From an uncultured Saccharospirillaceae bacterium (GTDB taxonomy: Bacteria; Pseudomonadota; Gammaproteobacteria; Pseudomonadales; Natronospirillaceae), in NCBI GenBank assembly GCA_913063165.1, contig CAJXZL010000020.1:1-40216 (forward strand): a stretch of DNA of 40,216 nt, in the 5' to 3' direction. Below are positions 1 to 7,943 of the stretch, in pieces. The notes under the pieces were generated by a model, which saw nothing but the letters and a program-made list of their open reading frames with translations, ran no database searches and had not been told where the DNA came from. A program made the position numbers and the translations under genes. Numbering within the stretch: the first letter of the stretch is position 1; every line of letters starts with the position of its first letter.

Positions 1-11
1 TTACTATATTC

Positions 12-28
12 TGGCCATCTGATGGCCA
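12..28. repeat. Perfect 17-nt palindrome downstream of rsgA
   Basis: Eight-base arms (TGGCCATC / GATGGCCA) flank a single T. As RNA it would form a 7-bp GC-rich hairpin with a three-base loop. It lies about 65 bases after the rsgA stop codon on the minus strand. No U-tract follows on either strand, so it is not a standard intrinsic terminator. An operator or an mRNA 3'-end stabiliser are alternatives. The window edge prevents seeing the neighbouring gene. Confidence 0.45.
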
Positions 29-93
29 CACAACATTTATATTACCTTTTTGGCATGTACTATAACATCCCAACGGGGTGCTTTAACCCTCTG

Positions 94-1119
94 CTACTGA
101 GGGCCAGTTTTCATTTCTACTTCGTCCAATGAATCTCGGATTCCCAAGTAGCTCAGATAGCGGCGCTCGAGCAACTCACCGGTTTCTACCGCCTCTTTCA
201 AGCGACAGGATGGCTCATTGACATGCTGACAATTGCGAAAACGACAGCCACCCAATTGCGACAGCTCCGGATAGCCATCAAACAGCTGGTCTTTATCGAT
301 ATGCCAAAGCCCAAACTCTCGAATACCCGGCGAATCAATCAGATATCCGGTGGTATTTAAATGATAGAGCACCGCAGTGGTCGTGGTGTGACGCCCTTTG
401 CCAGTCGAGACCGAGATTTCTGCGGTACGTGACTCAGTACCGGGTAACAACACGTTAATTAAAGAGGATTTCCCGACGCCCGACTGACCGACAAATATCG
501 ATGTCCGATTGGCCATGCGTGTTTGCAGGGGTGCCAGACCATCTAATTCCAATGCTGAAATCGACAGGGTGTCGTAGCCCAAGGCCTCATATTCCCGCCG
601 TAAAGCAGCAAAGGGATGATCCTCCGTAATCAGGTCACGCTTATTGAATAGCAATACGGGAGCAATATGGCTGGCATGTGCTGCCACCAGATATCGGTCA
701 ATAAGGTTGGCAGGCGTTTCTGGCGCCGGCGATACCACCACAAATATCTGATCAATATTGGCAGCCACTGGCTTGAGCGTACCGCGCGAATCCGGTCGGT
801 TCAGCACCGAGGTTCGGTCTTGCAAAGCCACTACCACACCCGTGCCATCTTTGCCCAACCGCCAAATAACACGATCACCCGTCACCAAGGCCGGAATCAT
901 AGACCGCTTATGACACCGAAATCGTGTCCCGTCGGCATCTTCAACGTCCACCGTGACACCAAAGTGCGCAATGATCAGACCATCCACTTCTGGTCCTAAA
1001 TCACCTGAATCCACGACGTCATCGACGCGCGCTTCTCGCTTTTTGGTACGGGCAACTTTTTCATTCTGGATTGTTTGAATCCGATGTAATTGCTGTTTGG
1101 TCAGATTTCGCTTTGCCAT
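94..1119 (-). CDS. rsgA: Small ribosomal subunit biogenesis GTPase RsgA
   Basis: RsgA is a circularly permuted GTPase that acts late in 30S subunit maturation in the cytoplasm and is stimulated by the assembled subunit. The 341-residue protein has an N-terminal OB-fold (about 40-115). The G motifs then come in permuted order: G4 NKRD at 159-162, P-loop GQSGVGKSS at 211-219, and DSPG (G3) at 262-265. A C-terminal zinc site follows, with Cys292, Cys297, His299 and Cys305. Length is normal for the family. The ATG has an AGGA Shine-Dalgarno sequence five bases upstream. It diverges from orn across a 53-bp gap, the classical gammaproteobacterial arrangement. Confidence 0.97.
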   Translation of the reverse strand: MAKRNLTKQQLHRIQTIQNEKVARTKKREARVDDVVDSGDLGPEVDGLIIAHFGVTVDVEDADGTRFRCHKRSMIPALVTGDRVIWRLGKDGTGVVVALQDRTSVLNRPDSRGTLKPVAANIDQIFVVVSPAPETPANLIDRYLVAAHASHIAPVLLFNKRDLITEDHPFAALRREYEALGYDTLSISALELDGLAPLQTRMANRTSIFVGQSGVGKSSLINVLLPGTESRTAEISVSTGKGRHTTTTAVLYHLNTTGYLIDSPGIREFGLWHIDKDQLFDGYPELSQLGGCRFRNCQHVNEPSCRLKEAVETGELLERRYLSYLGIRDSLDEVEMKTGPQ

Positions 1120-1142
1120 GATTTCCTATTTAGATATATGCT
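1114..1142 (+). promoter_or_regulatory. Candidate sigma-70 promoter for orn
   Basis: TTGCCA (1114-1119) and TATGCT (1137-1142) are separated by 17 bases. They match the -35 consensus at five of six positions and the -10 at four of six. The -35 overlaps the rsgA start codon on the opposite strand, so orn transcription could interfere with rsgA expression. This is by eye only, with no start-site data. Confidence 0.42.
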
Positions 1143-1172
1143 ATAGCCACACTTTATTTGGAGATACCCAGC

Positions 1173-1718
1173 ATGGCGACAAGCCCACCTTTAATTTGGA
1201 TTGATCTTGAAATGACTGGGTTAGATCCGCAAACCTGCCACATCATTGAGATGGCTACCATTGTAACCGACAATGATCTGAATATCCTCGCAGAAGGACC
1301 CAATCTCGTTATTCACCAGCCAAAAAGCATCATGGATGCCATGGACAGCTGGTGCACCGAGCACCATGGCGCCTCGGGGCTGACCCAAAAGGTACTAGAC
1401 AGCACCTTGTCTTTGGCCGAAGCCGAAGCACAGACACTGGCATTTCTTAAAGCCTGGACTGAACCCGGTCAATCACCGCTGTGTGGCAATTCTATCTGGC
1501 AAGACCGCCGCTTTCTGATTGCCTACATGCCCCTGCTAGAACAATGGTGTCATTATCGTTTGATCGACGTATCGACCCTCAAGGAATTGGCTAAGCGATG
1601 GCGTCCCGACTTGACCGGTGCACCGGCCAAAACAGGACAGCATTTGGCATTAGCTGACATCCGAGAGTCAATTGAAGAGCTACAGTATTACCGTAAGTCC
1701 TTTATCAATCAGGGCTAA
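1173..1718 (+). CDS. orn: Oligoribonuclease Orn
   Basis: Orn is a DEDDh 3'-to-5' exoribonuclease that degrades the last di- and short oligoribonucleotides of RNA turnover. In many gammaproteobacteria it also clears pGpG, the breakdown product of cyclic di-GMP. The 181-residue protein has the catalytic set Asp11 and Glu13 (IDLEMTG), Asp111 (WQDRR), and His157 with Asp162 ([10 protein letters not shown]). The ATG at 1173 is preferred over an in-frame TTG at 1158 because GGAG at 1160-1163 sits nine bases before it and homologues begin at this point. Its 3' end overlaps the convergent queG by 14 bases. A GGDEF cyclase encoded near 35 kb in this window gives a possible pGpG source. Confidence 0.96.
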   Translation: MATSPPLIWIDLEMTGLDPQTCHIIEMATIVTDNDLNILAEGPNLVIHQPKSIMDAMDSWCTEHHGASGLTQKVLDSTLSLAEAEAQTLAFLKAWTEPGQSPLCGNSIWQDRRFLIAYMPLLEQWCHYRLIDVSTLKELAKRWRPDLTGAPAKTGQHLALADIRESIEELQYYRKSFINQG

Positions 1719-2769
1719 CCGTTACTGGATCGCAGGACGCATTGAGTTGGGCAATCGCCCAATCAATGTGCTCTTGTACCAAAGCAGACGTATGCTCTCT
1801 GCGGGCGGCCAACAGTGGCACCCAATCCTTTCGACCCGAATTCCCCATCGCTACGGCAATGTTGCGCAACCAAGATTGGTAGCCGATTCGCCGAATGGGT
1901 GATCCTTCCATACGGCTTAAAAACTGGTCTTCTTGCCATTGCCACAGCTCATCTAAAGGTCGCTGATAGATGGCTGCCCTTGGCTGGAAATCAGCTTCGG
2001 TCGACAGGGGTGCAAATTTGGTGAAAGGGCAGCGCCATTGGCATTCGTCGCAACCATAAATTCGGTTACCTATGGCCTTTCGATAACGCTCAGGAATAGG
2101 TCCCGCGTTTTCAATGGTGAGATAAGAGATGCATTTGGCGGCGTCCAAAACGCCTTCTTTGACAAAAGCATCGGTCGGACAGGTATCCAAGCAAGACGTA
2201 CAGCTGCCGCAATGTTGCGTGGTGCGCGGAGGATCGGGCTCAATCGGGCAAGTTAAAAACAATTCACCGAGAAAAAACCAACTACCCGCCTGCTCATTCA
2301 ATAGCAGGGTATTTTTGCCAATCCAGCCCATACCACTTTGCTCAGCCAATTGGCGCTCCAATACCGGTGCACTATCGACAAATGCCCTAAAGCCGATGGG
2401 ATCCAACAATGCTTGAATCTCATGGCCCAACTGGGTCAAACGTCGCCGCATAACCTTGTGGTAGTCACGACCTACGGCATACTGGGCAATGTCTCCCCGG
2501 TCAGAGGCGATAACAGCAGCATCTCGGTCCATCAAATAATCCAGCCGAACCAGTATCACCGTTTGCGTACCGGGGTGCAGTGATTCCGGGTGGTAGCGAA
2601 CGTCCGTATTGCGCTCTAGCCAATCCATATCCGCGTGGTAACCGGCCTCAATCTGGGACCAATGCTGTGCTTGATAATGGGACACATCAGGGCGCGTAAA
2701 ATGCACCTGTTGGAACCCCATATCCAGCGCCATCTGCCTCATCGTTTCTTTCAAATCTGCCGCTGACAT
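1705..2769 (-). CDS. queG: Epoxyqueuosine reductase QueG
   Basis: QueG reduces epoxyqueuosine to queuosine at the wobble base of tRNAs, using cobalamin and two [4Fe-4S] clusters. The 354-residue protein has an N-terminal DUF1730-type domain with the conserved DSAPVLER stretch (Asp132), which contains the catalytic Asp in the family. Its two cluster motifs are Cys187, 190, 193 and 197 (CGSC..C..CP), and Cys213 with Cys240, 243 and 247 (CDEC..RCP). It is slightly shorter than enterobacterial QueG because the C-terminal HEAT-like part is reduced. In Enterobacterales it sits beside nnr and tsaE; here nnr is absent and queG diverges directly from tsaE. Confidence 0.95.
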   Translation of the reverse strand: MSAADLKETMRQMALDMGFQQVHFTRPDVSHYQAQHWSQIEAGYHADMDWLERNTDVRYHPESLHPGTQTVILVRLDYLMDRDAAVIASDRGDIAQYAVGRDYHKVMRRRLTQLGHEIQALLDPIGFRAFVDSAPVLERQLAEQSGMGWIGKNTLLLNEQAGSWFFLGELFLTCPIEPDPPRTTQHCGSCTSCLDTCPTDAFVKEGVLDAAKCISYLTIENAGPIPERYRKAIGNRIYGCDECQWRCPFTKFAPLSTEADFQPRAAIYQRPLDELWQWQEDQFLSRMEGSPIRRIGYQSWLRNIAVAMGNSGRKDWVPLLAARREHTSALVQEHIDWAIAQLNASCDPVTVSPD

Positions 2770-2838
2770 ACAACCTACCTTAATGAATAGCGGCCATTAT
2801 GGGTCACCTCAGCTGAAAGTAACAGAAGCAGCCGCTAT

Positions 2839-2867
2839 TTGACGTTTTTGCCCCCTGATTTTTTAGT
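2839..2867 (+). promoter_or_regulatory. Candidate sigma-70 promoter for the tsaE-amiB-mutL-miaA operon
   Basis: TTGACG (2839-2844) is followed after exactly 17 bases by TTTAGT (2862-2867). The -35 matches at five of six positions and the -10 at four of six. It lies in the 140-bp gap between the divergent queG and tsaE. A GTAAA-N5-GTAAC element at 2866-2880 overlaps the 3' edge of the -10 and the presumed transcription start. Confidence 0.5.
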
Positions 2868-2912
2868 AAATTGTGGTAACATCCCGCCAACGACATAACG
2901 AATTCGACCTTG

Positions 2913-3374
2913 ATGACCGCGATCCATTGGCAAGCGCCAGATGAAGAAGTAATGACCCAGTTAGGACTGCGACTGCGCGCCGGTTTTGATCGACATCGCA
3001 GCGGCGTGGTTTACCTCATCGGGGATCTCGGCATGGGCAAGACTACCTTGTCGCGGGCCATTATTCGGGCATTTGGCTGGCCGCATTCGGTCAAGAGCCC
3101 TACCTATACCCTGGTGGAATCTTACGACTTCGATACCTTCGAGGTTCACCACTTCGACCTCTATCGAATCGATGACCCAGAAGAACTCGAATATTTGGGT
3201 ATGGACAGTTATTTCGATGACCGCAGTATTTGTTTGATAGAATGGCCTGATAAAGGCGCACCCATTTTGCCGCCAGCCGATCTCAGTATCCGACTCATCG
3301 CTCAAGGCGACGGACGCGAGCTCGTTATTCAATCCCATAGCACAATAGGAAATACATGGTGTCAGGACTGGTAA
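2913..3374 (+). CDS. tsaE: tRNA threonylcarbamoyladenosine biosynthesis ATPase TsaE
   Basis: TsaE is the P-loop ATPase that works with TsaB and TsaD to make N6-threonylcarbamoyladenosine at position 37 of ANN-decoding tRNAs. The 153-residue protein has its Walker A motif GDLGMGKTT near residues 37-45, then the family landmarks SPTYTLVE and HFDLYR. The final block around IEWPDKG is also typical. A TTG at 2910 directly precedes the ATG at 2913 and could be an alternative start. No strong Shine-Dalgarno is seen, so the start is tentative within one codon. The last 19 bases overlap amiB, which implies one transcript. Confidence 0.94.
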   Translation: MTAIHWQAPDEEVMTQLGLRLRAGFDRHRSGVVYLIGDLGMGKTTLSRAIIRAFGWPHSVKSPTYTLVESYDFDTFEVHHFDLYRIDDPEELEYLGMDSYFDDRSICLIEWPDKGAPILPPADLSIRLIAQGDGRELVIQSHSTIGNTWCQDW

Positions 3375-4735
3375 AACGGATGATCCGACCAATAGCGGTG
3401 CTTTTGACCCTAAGCTGGGTGTCAGTAGTGGCCCTGGCTGCAGATGTCGGCAACCTCAGAATTTGGCCTGCTCCCGACAATACCCGACTGGTTATTGACC
3501 TGTCAGGCAACGTTGAACACTCGGTTTTCCAGCTTCACGGACCGGAACGCGTGGTCATCGACCTCAAACACAGCACGATGAGTGCCAGCACCAGCGATGT
3601 CGTCCTCGACAATTCAGGCATTGTTAACATCCGTTACGCTGCAAAAGACGTCACGGGCCTGCGTATCGTGTTAGACCTCGACACGGTGATGCAATTAAAA
3701 ACATTTGTGTTACCTCCCAACGAACAATATGGGCACCGTCTGGTGGTCGACCTATTCAGACAAAACGACCCACAATCCAATAACATAACGGTAGCAGCCC
3801 CTACGTCAGGACCCGCAAAGCAATCCAAGGCGGCATCTGACGTTGCCCGCGGCGACCGCCCATTGATTATTGCTATTGACGCCGGGCACGGCGGTGAAGA
3901 TCCCGGTGCCATTGGGCCCTCAAAAACCAAAGAAAAGCATATCGTGTTGTCTATTGCCAAAGAGCTGGCCGACAACATCAACGCGACACCGGGGTTTCGA
4001 GCAGTACTGATACGCTCGGGCGATTACTATATATCCTTACAGGGTCGACGCGACCTTGCCAGAAAGCATCAAGCAGATTTGTTTGTGTCAATACACGCCG
4101 ATGCCTTTACACACCCCGCAGCCAACGGCGCATCTGTGTATGCCCTGTCGCAAAAAAGTGCCACCAGTGCCACCGCTCGCTACTTGGCAGACCGTGAGAA
4201 CGCCACAGACATCATCGGTGGCGTCGGCGGTATCAGCCTTGAAAACAAAGACGATGTGTTGCGCTCAGTATTGGTCGGCATGTCGATGGAATATTCACTC
4301 AATGCCAGCTTGCAGGTCGGTGAGAAAATATTAGGTCCCATGGGCAGGGTTGCCAAGTTACACAAGAGCAACGTCGAACAGGCGGGATTCGCGGTGTTAA
4401 AATCACCTGACATCCCCTCCATCCTGGTCGAAACAGGCTTCATTTCTAACCCGACTGAAGAACGCAATCTAGGCTCAGCCGGCTATCGCAGGAATCTGGC
4501 CAAGGCCATTGCATCCGGCATAAAAGACTACTTCTATAGCAACCCAACGCCTGGTACCTGGCTCGCCGAAAACCGTTCATCTACCATCTATAGCCATACT
4601 GTTGCACGGGGTGACACCCTGTCTGAAATTGCGGCACGATACCGCAGTAGCGTGTCACAAATTAGGGCGCTCAATGGCCTTTCCAATAGCAACATCCGCG
4701 TGGGCCAAGTGCTCAAAATTCCTGGTGCTTCGTAA
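3356..4735 (+). CDS. amiB: N-acetylmuramoyl-L-alanine amidase AmiB/AmiC type
   Basis: This periplasmic zinc amidase cleaves the bond between MurNAc and the stem peptide to separate daughter cells. The 459-residue protein starts with a signal peptide (basic residues 7-11, hydrophobic core about 12-28, cleavage near ALA-A). An AMIN domain (about 30-125) follows, then a linker rich in Thr/Ser/Pro/Lys. The Amidase_3 catalytic domain spans about 168-395, with DAGHGGEDPG, the SIHAD block, and Glu in LVETGF. A single C-terminal LysM (about 413-456, HTVARGDTLSEIA) binds peptidoglycan. The amidase between tsaE and mutL is the classical amiB locus. AGGA lies five bases before the ATG. Confidence 0.95.
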   Translation: MVSGLVKRMIRPIAVLLTLSWVSVVALAADVGNLRIWPAPDNTRLVIDLSGNVEHSVFQLHGPERVVIDLKHSTMSASTSDVVLDNSGIVNIRYAAKDVTGLRIVLDLDTVMQLKTFVLPPNEQYGHRLVVDLFRQNDPQSNNITVAAPTSGPAKQSKAASDVARGDRPLIIAIDAGHGGEDPGAIGPSKTKEKHIVLSIAKELADNINATPGFRAVLIRSGDYYISLQGRRDLARKHQADLFVSIHADAFTHPAANGASVYALSQKSATSATARYLADRENATDIIGGVGGISLENKDDVLRSVLVGMSMEYSLNASLQVGEKILGPMGRVAKLHKSNVEQAGFAVLKSPDIPSILVETGFISNPTEERNLGSAGYRRNLAKAIASGIKDYFYSNPTPGTWLAENRSSTIYSHTVARGDTLSEIAARYRSSVSQIRALNGLSNSNIRVGQVLKIPGAS

Positions 4736-4763
4736 CATCGAAACACCTTAAGAGAGCGCCATC

Positions 4764-6563
4764 ATGAGTCGCATACACCTGTTATCACCTCGACTTGCCA
4801 ACCAAATTGCTGCTGGAGAAGTGGTCGAGCGCCCAGCGTCTGTGGTCAAGGAGCTGGTAGAAAATGCGTTAGATGCTGGCGCAACGCAGTTACAGATTGA
4901 GATTGATGACGGTGGCGTGGCCCTGATACGGGTGAAGGACAACGGGCAAGGCATCTCTAAAGAAGATCTGCCGATGGCCCTTAGTCGCCATGCCACCAGT
5001 AAGATAACGGACTTACAGGATTTGGAAGGCGTGGCAACGCTGGGCTTTCGTGGTGAAGCCTTGGCGTCCGTGGCATCCGTTAGCCGATTAACCCTGTTAT
5101 CGGGCACCCAAGACCAAGACCATAGTTGGCAGGTCACCGCGTCTGGCCGCGACATGGCGACCGAGGTTACACCCTGTGCGCACCCCATCGGTACCACCGT
5201 CGAAGTTAGGGACTTGTTTTTTAACACCCCAGCGCGTCGCAAGTTCCTCAAGACTACCAAGACCGAATTTTCACACATTGACGATGTAATCAAACGTATC
5301 GCTTTGGCCCATTTTGATATCAGCATCCAATTGCGCCACGCCCAAAAAGTGGTATATCAGCTACACCCCTGCAACAACCAAACGGCCAAAGAACACCGAC
5401 TAGGCCAGGTTTTGCAGCCCGACTTTGCGAAGCAGGCGCTCTCTATCGAAGCGGAGGCCTCCGGTTTGCGTCTCAGTGGCTGGATTGGCTTGCCCACCTA
5501 TAATCGCAGCCAAGCTGACTACCAATTCTTTTTTGTCAACGGCCGTCCGGTACGTGATCGGGTAGTGGCCCACGCCGTCAAACAGGCCTATCGCGATGTC
5601 TTGTTTCACGGCCGACATCCCGCATTTGTGCTCTATTTGGATCTCGACCCCAAACTGGTCGACGTCAACGTACACCCGACCAAACATGAGGTGCGTTTCC
5701 GAGAAAGTCGTTTGGTACACGACTTCCTTTTTCACCAACTACATAAAGCCATCGGTTCGGTACGGCCCAAAACGGCCGACCTATCACCGGCCTCTTTACC
5801 CGACAGTTATTTGCCGCCGCCTGTACCCTTGGGTTCGCCGTCGCCAACCCAGCAAAACGAGATCAGCTGGCAACCCGCACCGCGCACCCATTATGAGGGC
5901 GTTAATGAGGGCGCCATTGCCGCGCAACTACAGGCCCTTCCCCAATTAACACAAGGGACTGCACTACCGACCAACACGCAACACCCCATGGGTTTTGCGG
6001 TCGCACAGTTGCATGGCGTGTATATTTTGTCGCAAAACACCCAAGGTCTGATTCTGGTCGATATGCATGCGGCGCACGAACGCATCACCTACGAACGACT
6101 CAAGTCAGCCAGTGACAAACAATCCTTGCAGGCTCAGCCCCTACTGGTCCCGCTCGCCATATCCGCCACCGCATTTCAAACGGAAACAGCAGAGCAACAG
6201 GGTGAGACCCTCGCAACACTCGGATTTGAAGTCACCGTCATTGACGATAACCGCTTGCTCATTCGCTGCATTCCCGCATTCTTATATCAAGCCAACCCTG
6301 AGCCTCTGGTACTCAGTGTGTTGAATGATATCGCTGAACATGGCAGCAGCCACGCCATTACCAGTGCCCGCGACGATATTCTGGCGAGCATGGCCTGTCA
6401 CGGATCTATTCGAGCGAACCGCCAGCTGACTATCGCGGAAATGAATGGTTTACTGCGGGATATGGAAGCCACCGAACGCAGTGACCAATGCAACCACGGG
6501 CGCCCAACCTGGGTGCAGCTCAGCCTAGCGCAGCTCGATAAATTATTCTTACGGGGCCAGTAA
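4764..6563 (+). CDS. mutL: DNA mismatch repair protein MutL, endonuclease-motif type
   Basis: MutL links mismatch recognition by MutS to strand incision. The 599-residue protein has the GHKL ATPase N-terminus (ENALDAGA, DNGQGI, ATSKI, GFRGEAL), a transducer domain with the HPTKHEVRF block, a Pro-rich linker (about 345-410) and a dimerisation domain. The C-terminal domain carries DMHAAHERITYE near residues 433-444. This matches the metal-binding endonuclease motif DQHA(X)2E(X)4E except for Met in place of Gln. ACHGS near 545 and CNHGRP near 576 are also present. This suggests a nicking MutL rather than the MutH-dependent E. coli type. The stop codon overlaps the miaA start by one base (TAATG). 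Confidence 0.97.
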   Translation: MSRIHLLSPRLANQIAAGEVVERPASVVKELVENALDAGATQLQIEIDDGGVALIRVKDNGQGISKEDLPMALSRHATSKITDLQDLEGVATLGFRGEALASVASVSRLTLLSGTQDQDHSWQVTASGRDMATEVTPCAHPIGTTVEVRDLFFNTPARRKFLKTTKTEFSHIDDVIKRIALAHFDISIQLRHAQKVVYQLHPCNNQTAKEHRLGQVLQPDFAKQALSIEAEASGLRLSGWIGLPTYNRSQADYQFFFVNGRPVRDRVVAHAVKQAYRDVLFHGRHPAFVLYLDLDPKLVDVNVHPTKHEVRFRESRLVHDFLFHQLHKAIGSVRPKTADLSPASLPDSYLPPPVPLGSPSPTQQNEISWQPAPRTHYEGVNEGAIAAQLQALPQLTQGTALPTNTQHPMGFAVAQLHGVYILSQNTQGLILVDMHAAHERITYERLKSASDKQSLQAQPLLVPLAISATAFQTETAEQQGETLATLGFEVTVIDDNRLLIRCIPAFLYQANPEPLVLSVLNDIAEHGSSHAITSARDDILASMACHGSIRANRQLTIAEMNGLLRDMEATERSDQCNHGRPTWVQLSLAQLDKLFLRGQ

Positions 6564-7501
6564 TGTTACCCGTGGTATTTATTATGGGTCCTACCGCGTC
6601 GGGTAAAACCGGTTTGGCGATGGATCTGGTGGCGCGTTACCCCTGCGACATTATATCGGTGGATTCAGCTCTCATTTATCGGGGCATGGACATTGGTACC
6701 GCCAAACCCACAGCCGCTGAACTTGCCGCTGCACCCCACCAATTGATCGACATCGTAGAACCTGAAGACGTGTGGTCCGCCGCGGCCTTTTGCGCAGCAG
6801 CAACCGCACACATAGAGCACAGCCATCAAAACGGCCGTATCCCATTGTTGGTCGGTGGCACCATGATGTATTTCAAAGCGCTACTGGATGGCATGGCCAC
6901 CGGATTGCCAGAAGCCACCCCAGAGGTCCGCGCCACCCTCAACACCCATCTAGATACACAGGGACCTGAGGGTTTGGCAGACTACTTACTGACCCTTGAT
7001 CCTCTGTGCGCCGACCGTATAGACCTGAATAATCCACAGCGGGTCATCCGCGCATTGGAGGTATTTCTGACCACTGGCCGGTCAATCACCGCATTGTGGG
7101 ATGAACAAAAAGCACCCATACATCCTTGGCCCATCATCCAAATTGCCCTCAACCCTGGTGACCGCGCGCAACTGCACCAGAGAATTGAGCAAAGATTTCG
7201 TAAAATGATCGCCGACGGTTTTGAGCAGGAAGTGGTACGGCTCAGAGAAAATCCTAGGCTTCATGCCGATCTGCCTGCGATTCGCAGTGTGGGTTACCGC
7301 CAAATGTGGGATTATTTAGATGGCACATATACCTATGAAGCCATGATAGAAAGGGGTATTATCGCCACCAGACAATTGGCTAAAAAACAACTGACATGGC
7401 TGAGGCGTTGGCCCGACATTCAGTGGTTTGACAGCATGGATCCACAATTAACTGAACAGGTCTGTCAGTTCCTCATTAAAAATGAAAACTGGGTTCAGTA
7501 A
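6563..7501 (+). CDS. miaA: tRNA dimethylallyltransferase MiaA
   Basis: MiaA transfers a dimethylallyl group from DMAPP to N6 of A37 in tRNAs that read UNN codons. The 312-residue protein has the P-loop GPTASGKTG at 8-16, the DSALIYRGMDIGTAKP block and PHQLIDI. It then has VGGTMMYF, the RAIRS-type block AIRSVGYRQMWDYL, and QLAKKQLTWLR near the C-terminus. Length is normal. It is translationally coupled to mutL through TAATG. Hfq follows after a 178-bp leader, and MiaA and Hfq are adjacent in almost all gammaproteobacteria. Confidence 0.97.
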   Translation: MLPVVFIMGPTASGKTGLAMDLVARYPCDIISVDSALIYRGMDIGTAKPTAAELAAAPHQLIDIVEPEDVWSAAAFCAAATAHIEHSHQNGRIPLLVGGTMMYFKALLDGMATGLPEATPEVRATLNTHLDTQGPEGLADYLLTLDPLCADRIDLNNPQRVIRALEVFLTTGRSITALWDEQKAPIHPWPIIQIALNPGDRAQLHQRIEQRFRKMIADGFEQEVVRLRENPRLHADLPAIRSVGYRQMWDYLDGTYTYEAMIERGIIATRQLAKKQLTWLRRWPDIQWFDSMDPQLTEQVCQFLIKNENWVQ

Positions 7502-7580
7502 ACATAGGTTTGGTACTGCAAATGAAACGACTGTCTCCCTGTTCAGATAAGGGCAGTGGAAAAAAATAAGCAGCCCATTT

Positions 7581-7604
7581 TAGTAAAGCCATTGCGCTTT
7601 ACTA
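7581..7604. repeat. Nine-bp inverted repeat in the hfq upstream region
   Basis: TAGTAAAGC (7581-7589) and GCTTTACTA (7596-7604) are perfect inverted arms around a six-base loop (CATTGC). No U-tract follows on the plus strand, so a simple terminator is unlikely. It lies 75 bases before the hfq start codon. An operator for an hfq promoter, or an RNA hairpin in the hfq leader used in Hfq autoregulation, are both possible. I found no convincing -35/-10 pair in this gap. Confidence 0.5.
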
Positions 7605-7679
7605 CCGCTACACCATCAAATGGAGGTTAGGGTCACTTTGATCCAATCTGGTGGTGAATTGAAAAATTAGGAGCACACC

Positions 7680-7922
7680 ATGTCAAAAGGGCACAGCTTA
7701 CAAGACCCTTACTTAAACGCATTGCGCAAAGAGCGCATCCCTGTATCCATCTTCCTGGTTAATGGAATTAAGCTACAGGGCCAAGTCGAATCCTTTGATC
7801 AGTTCGTCATTTTGCTGAAAAACACTGTCAGCCAAATGGTGTACAAGCATGCTATCTCTACTGTCGTGCCAGCGCGTAATGTGAAGCTGCCACAAGAAGA
7901 CGAAGAGCCCACCGAAGAATAA
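7680..7922 (+). CDS. hfq: RNA chaperone Hfq
   Basis: Hfq is the hexameric Sm-like chaperone that pairs small regulatory RNAs with mRNAs. The 80-residue protein has Sm1 ([21 protein letters not shown]) and Sm2 ([10 protein letters not shown]). The proximal-face residues Gln8, Asp9, Lys56 and His57 are present. The rim patch reads R16-K17-E18-R19. Position 25, Tyr in E. coli and part of the distal A-binding face, is Phe here. The C-terminal tail is short and acidic (EDEEPTEE), much shorter than the E. coli tail. TTAGGAG lies at good spacing before the ATG. hflX starts 21 bases downstream. Confidence 0.98.
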   Translation: MSKGHSLQDPYLNALRKERIPVSIFLVNGIKLQGQVESFDQFVILLKNTVSQMVYKHAISTVVPARNVKLPQEDEEPTEE

Positions 7923-7943
7923 CTCCGGAGTTAATACAACACC

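Noticed and set aside
4748-5326. 192-codon minus-strand ORF opposite mutL
   Set aside because: It lies entirely within the conserved ATPase region of mutL, has no recognisable domain, and is explained by codon bias on the coding strand.
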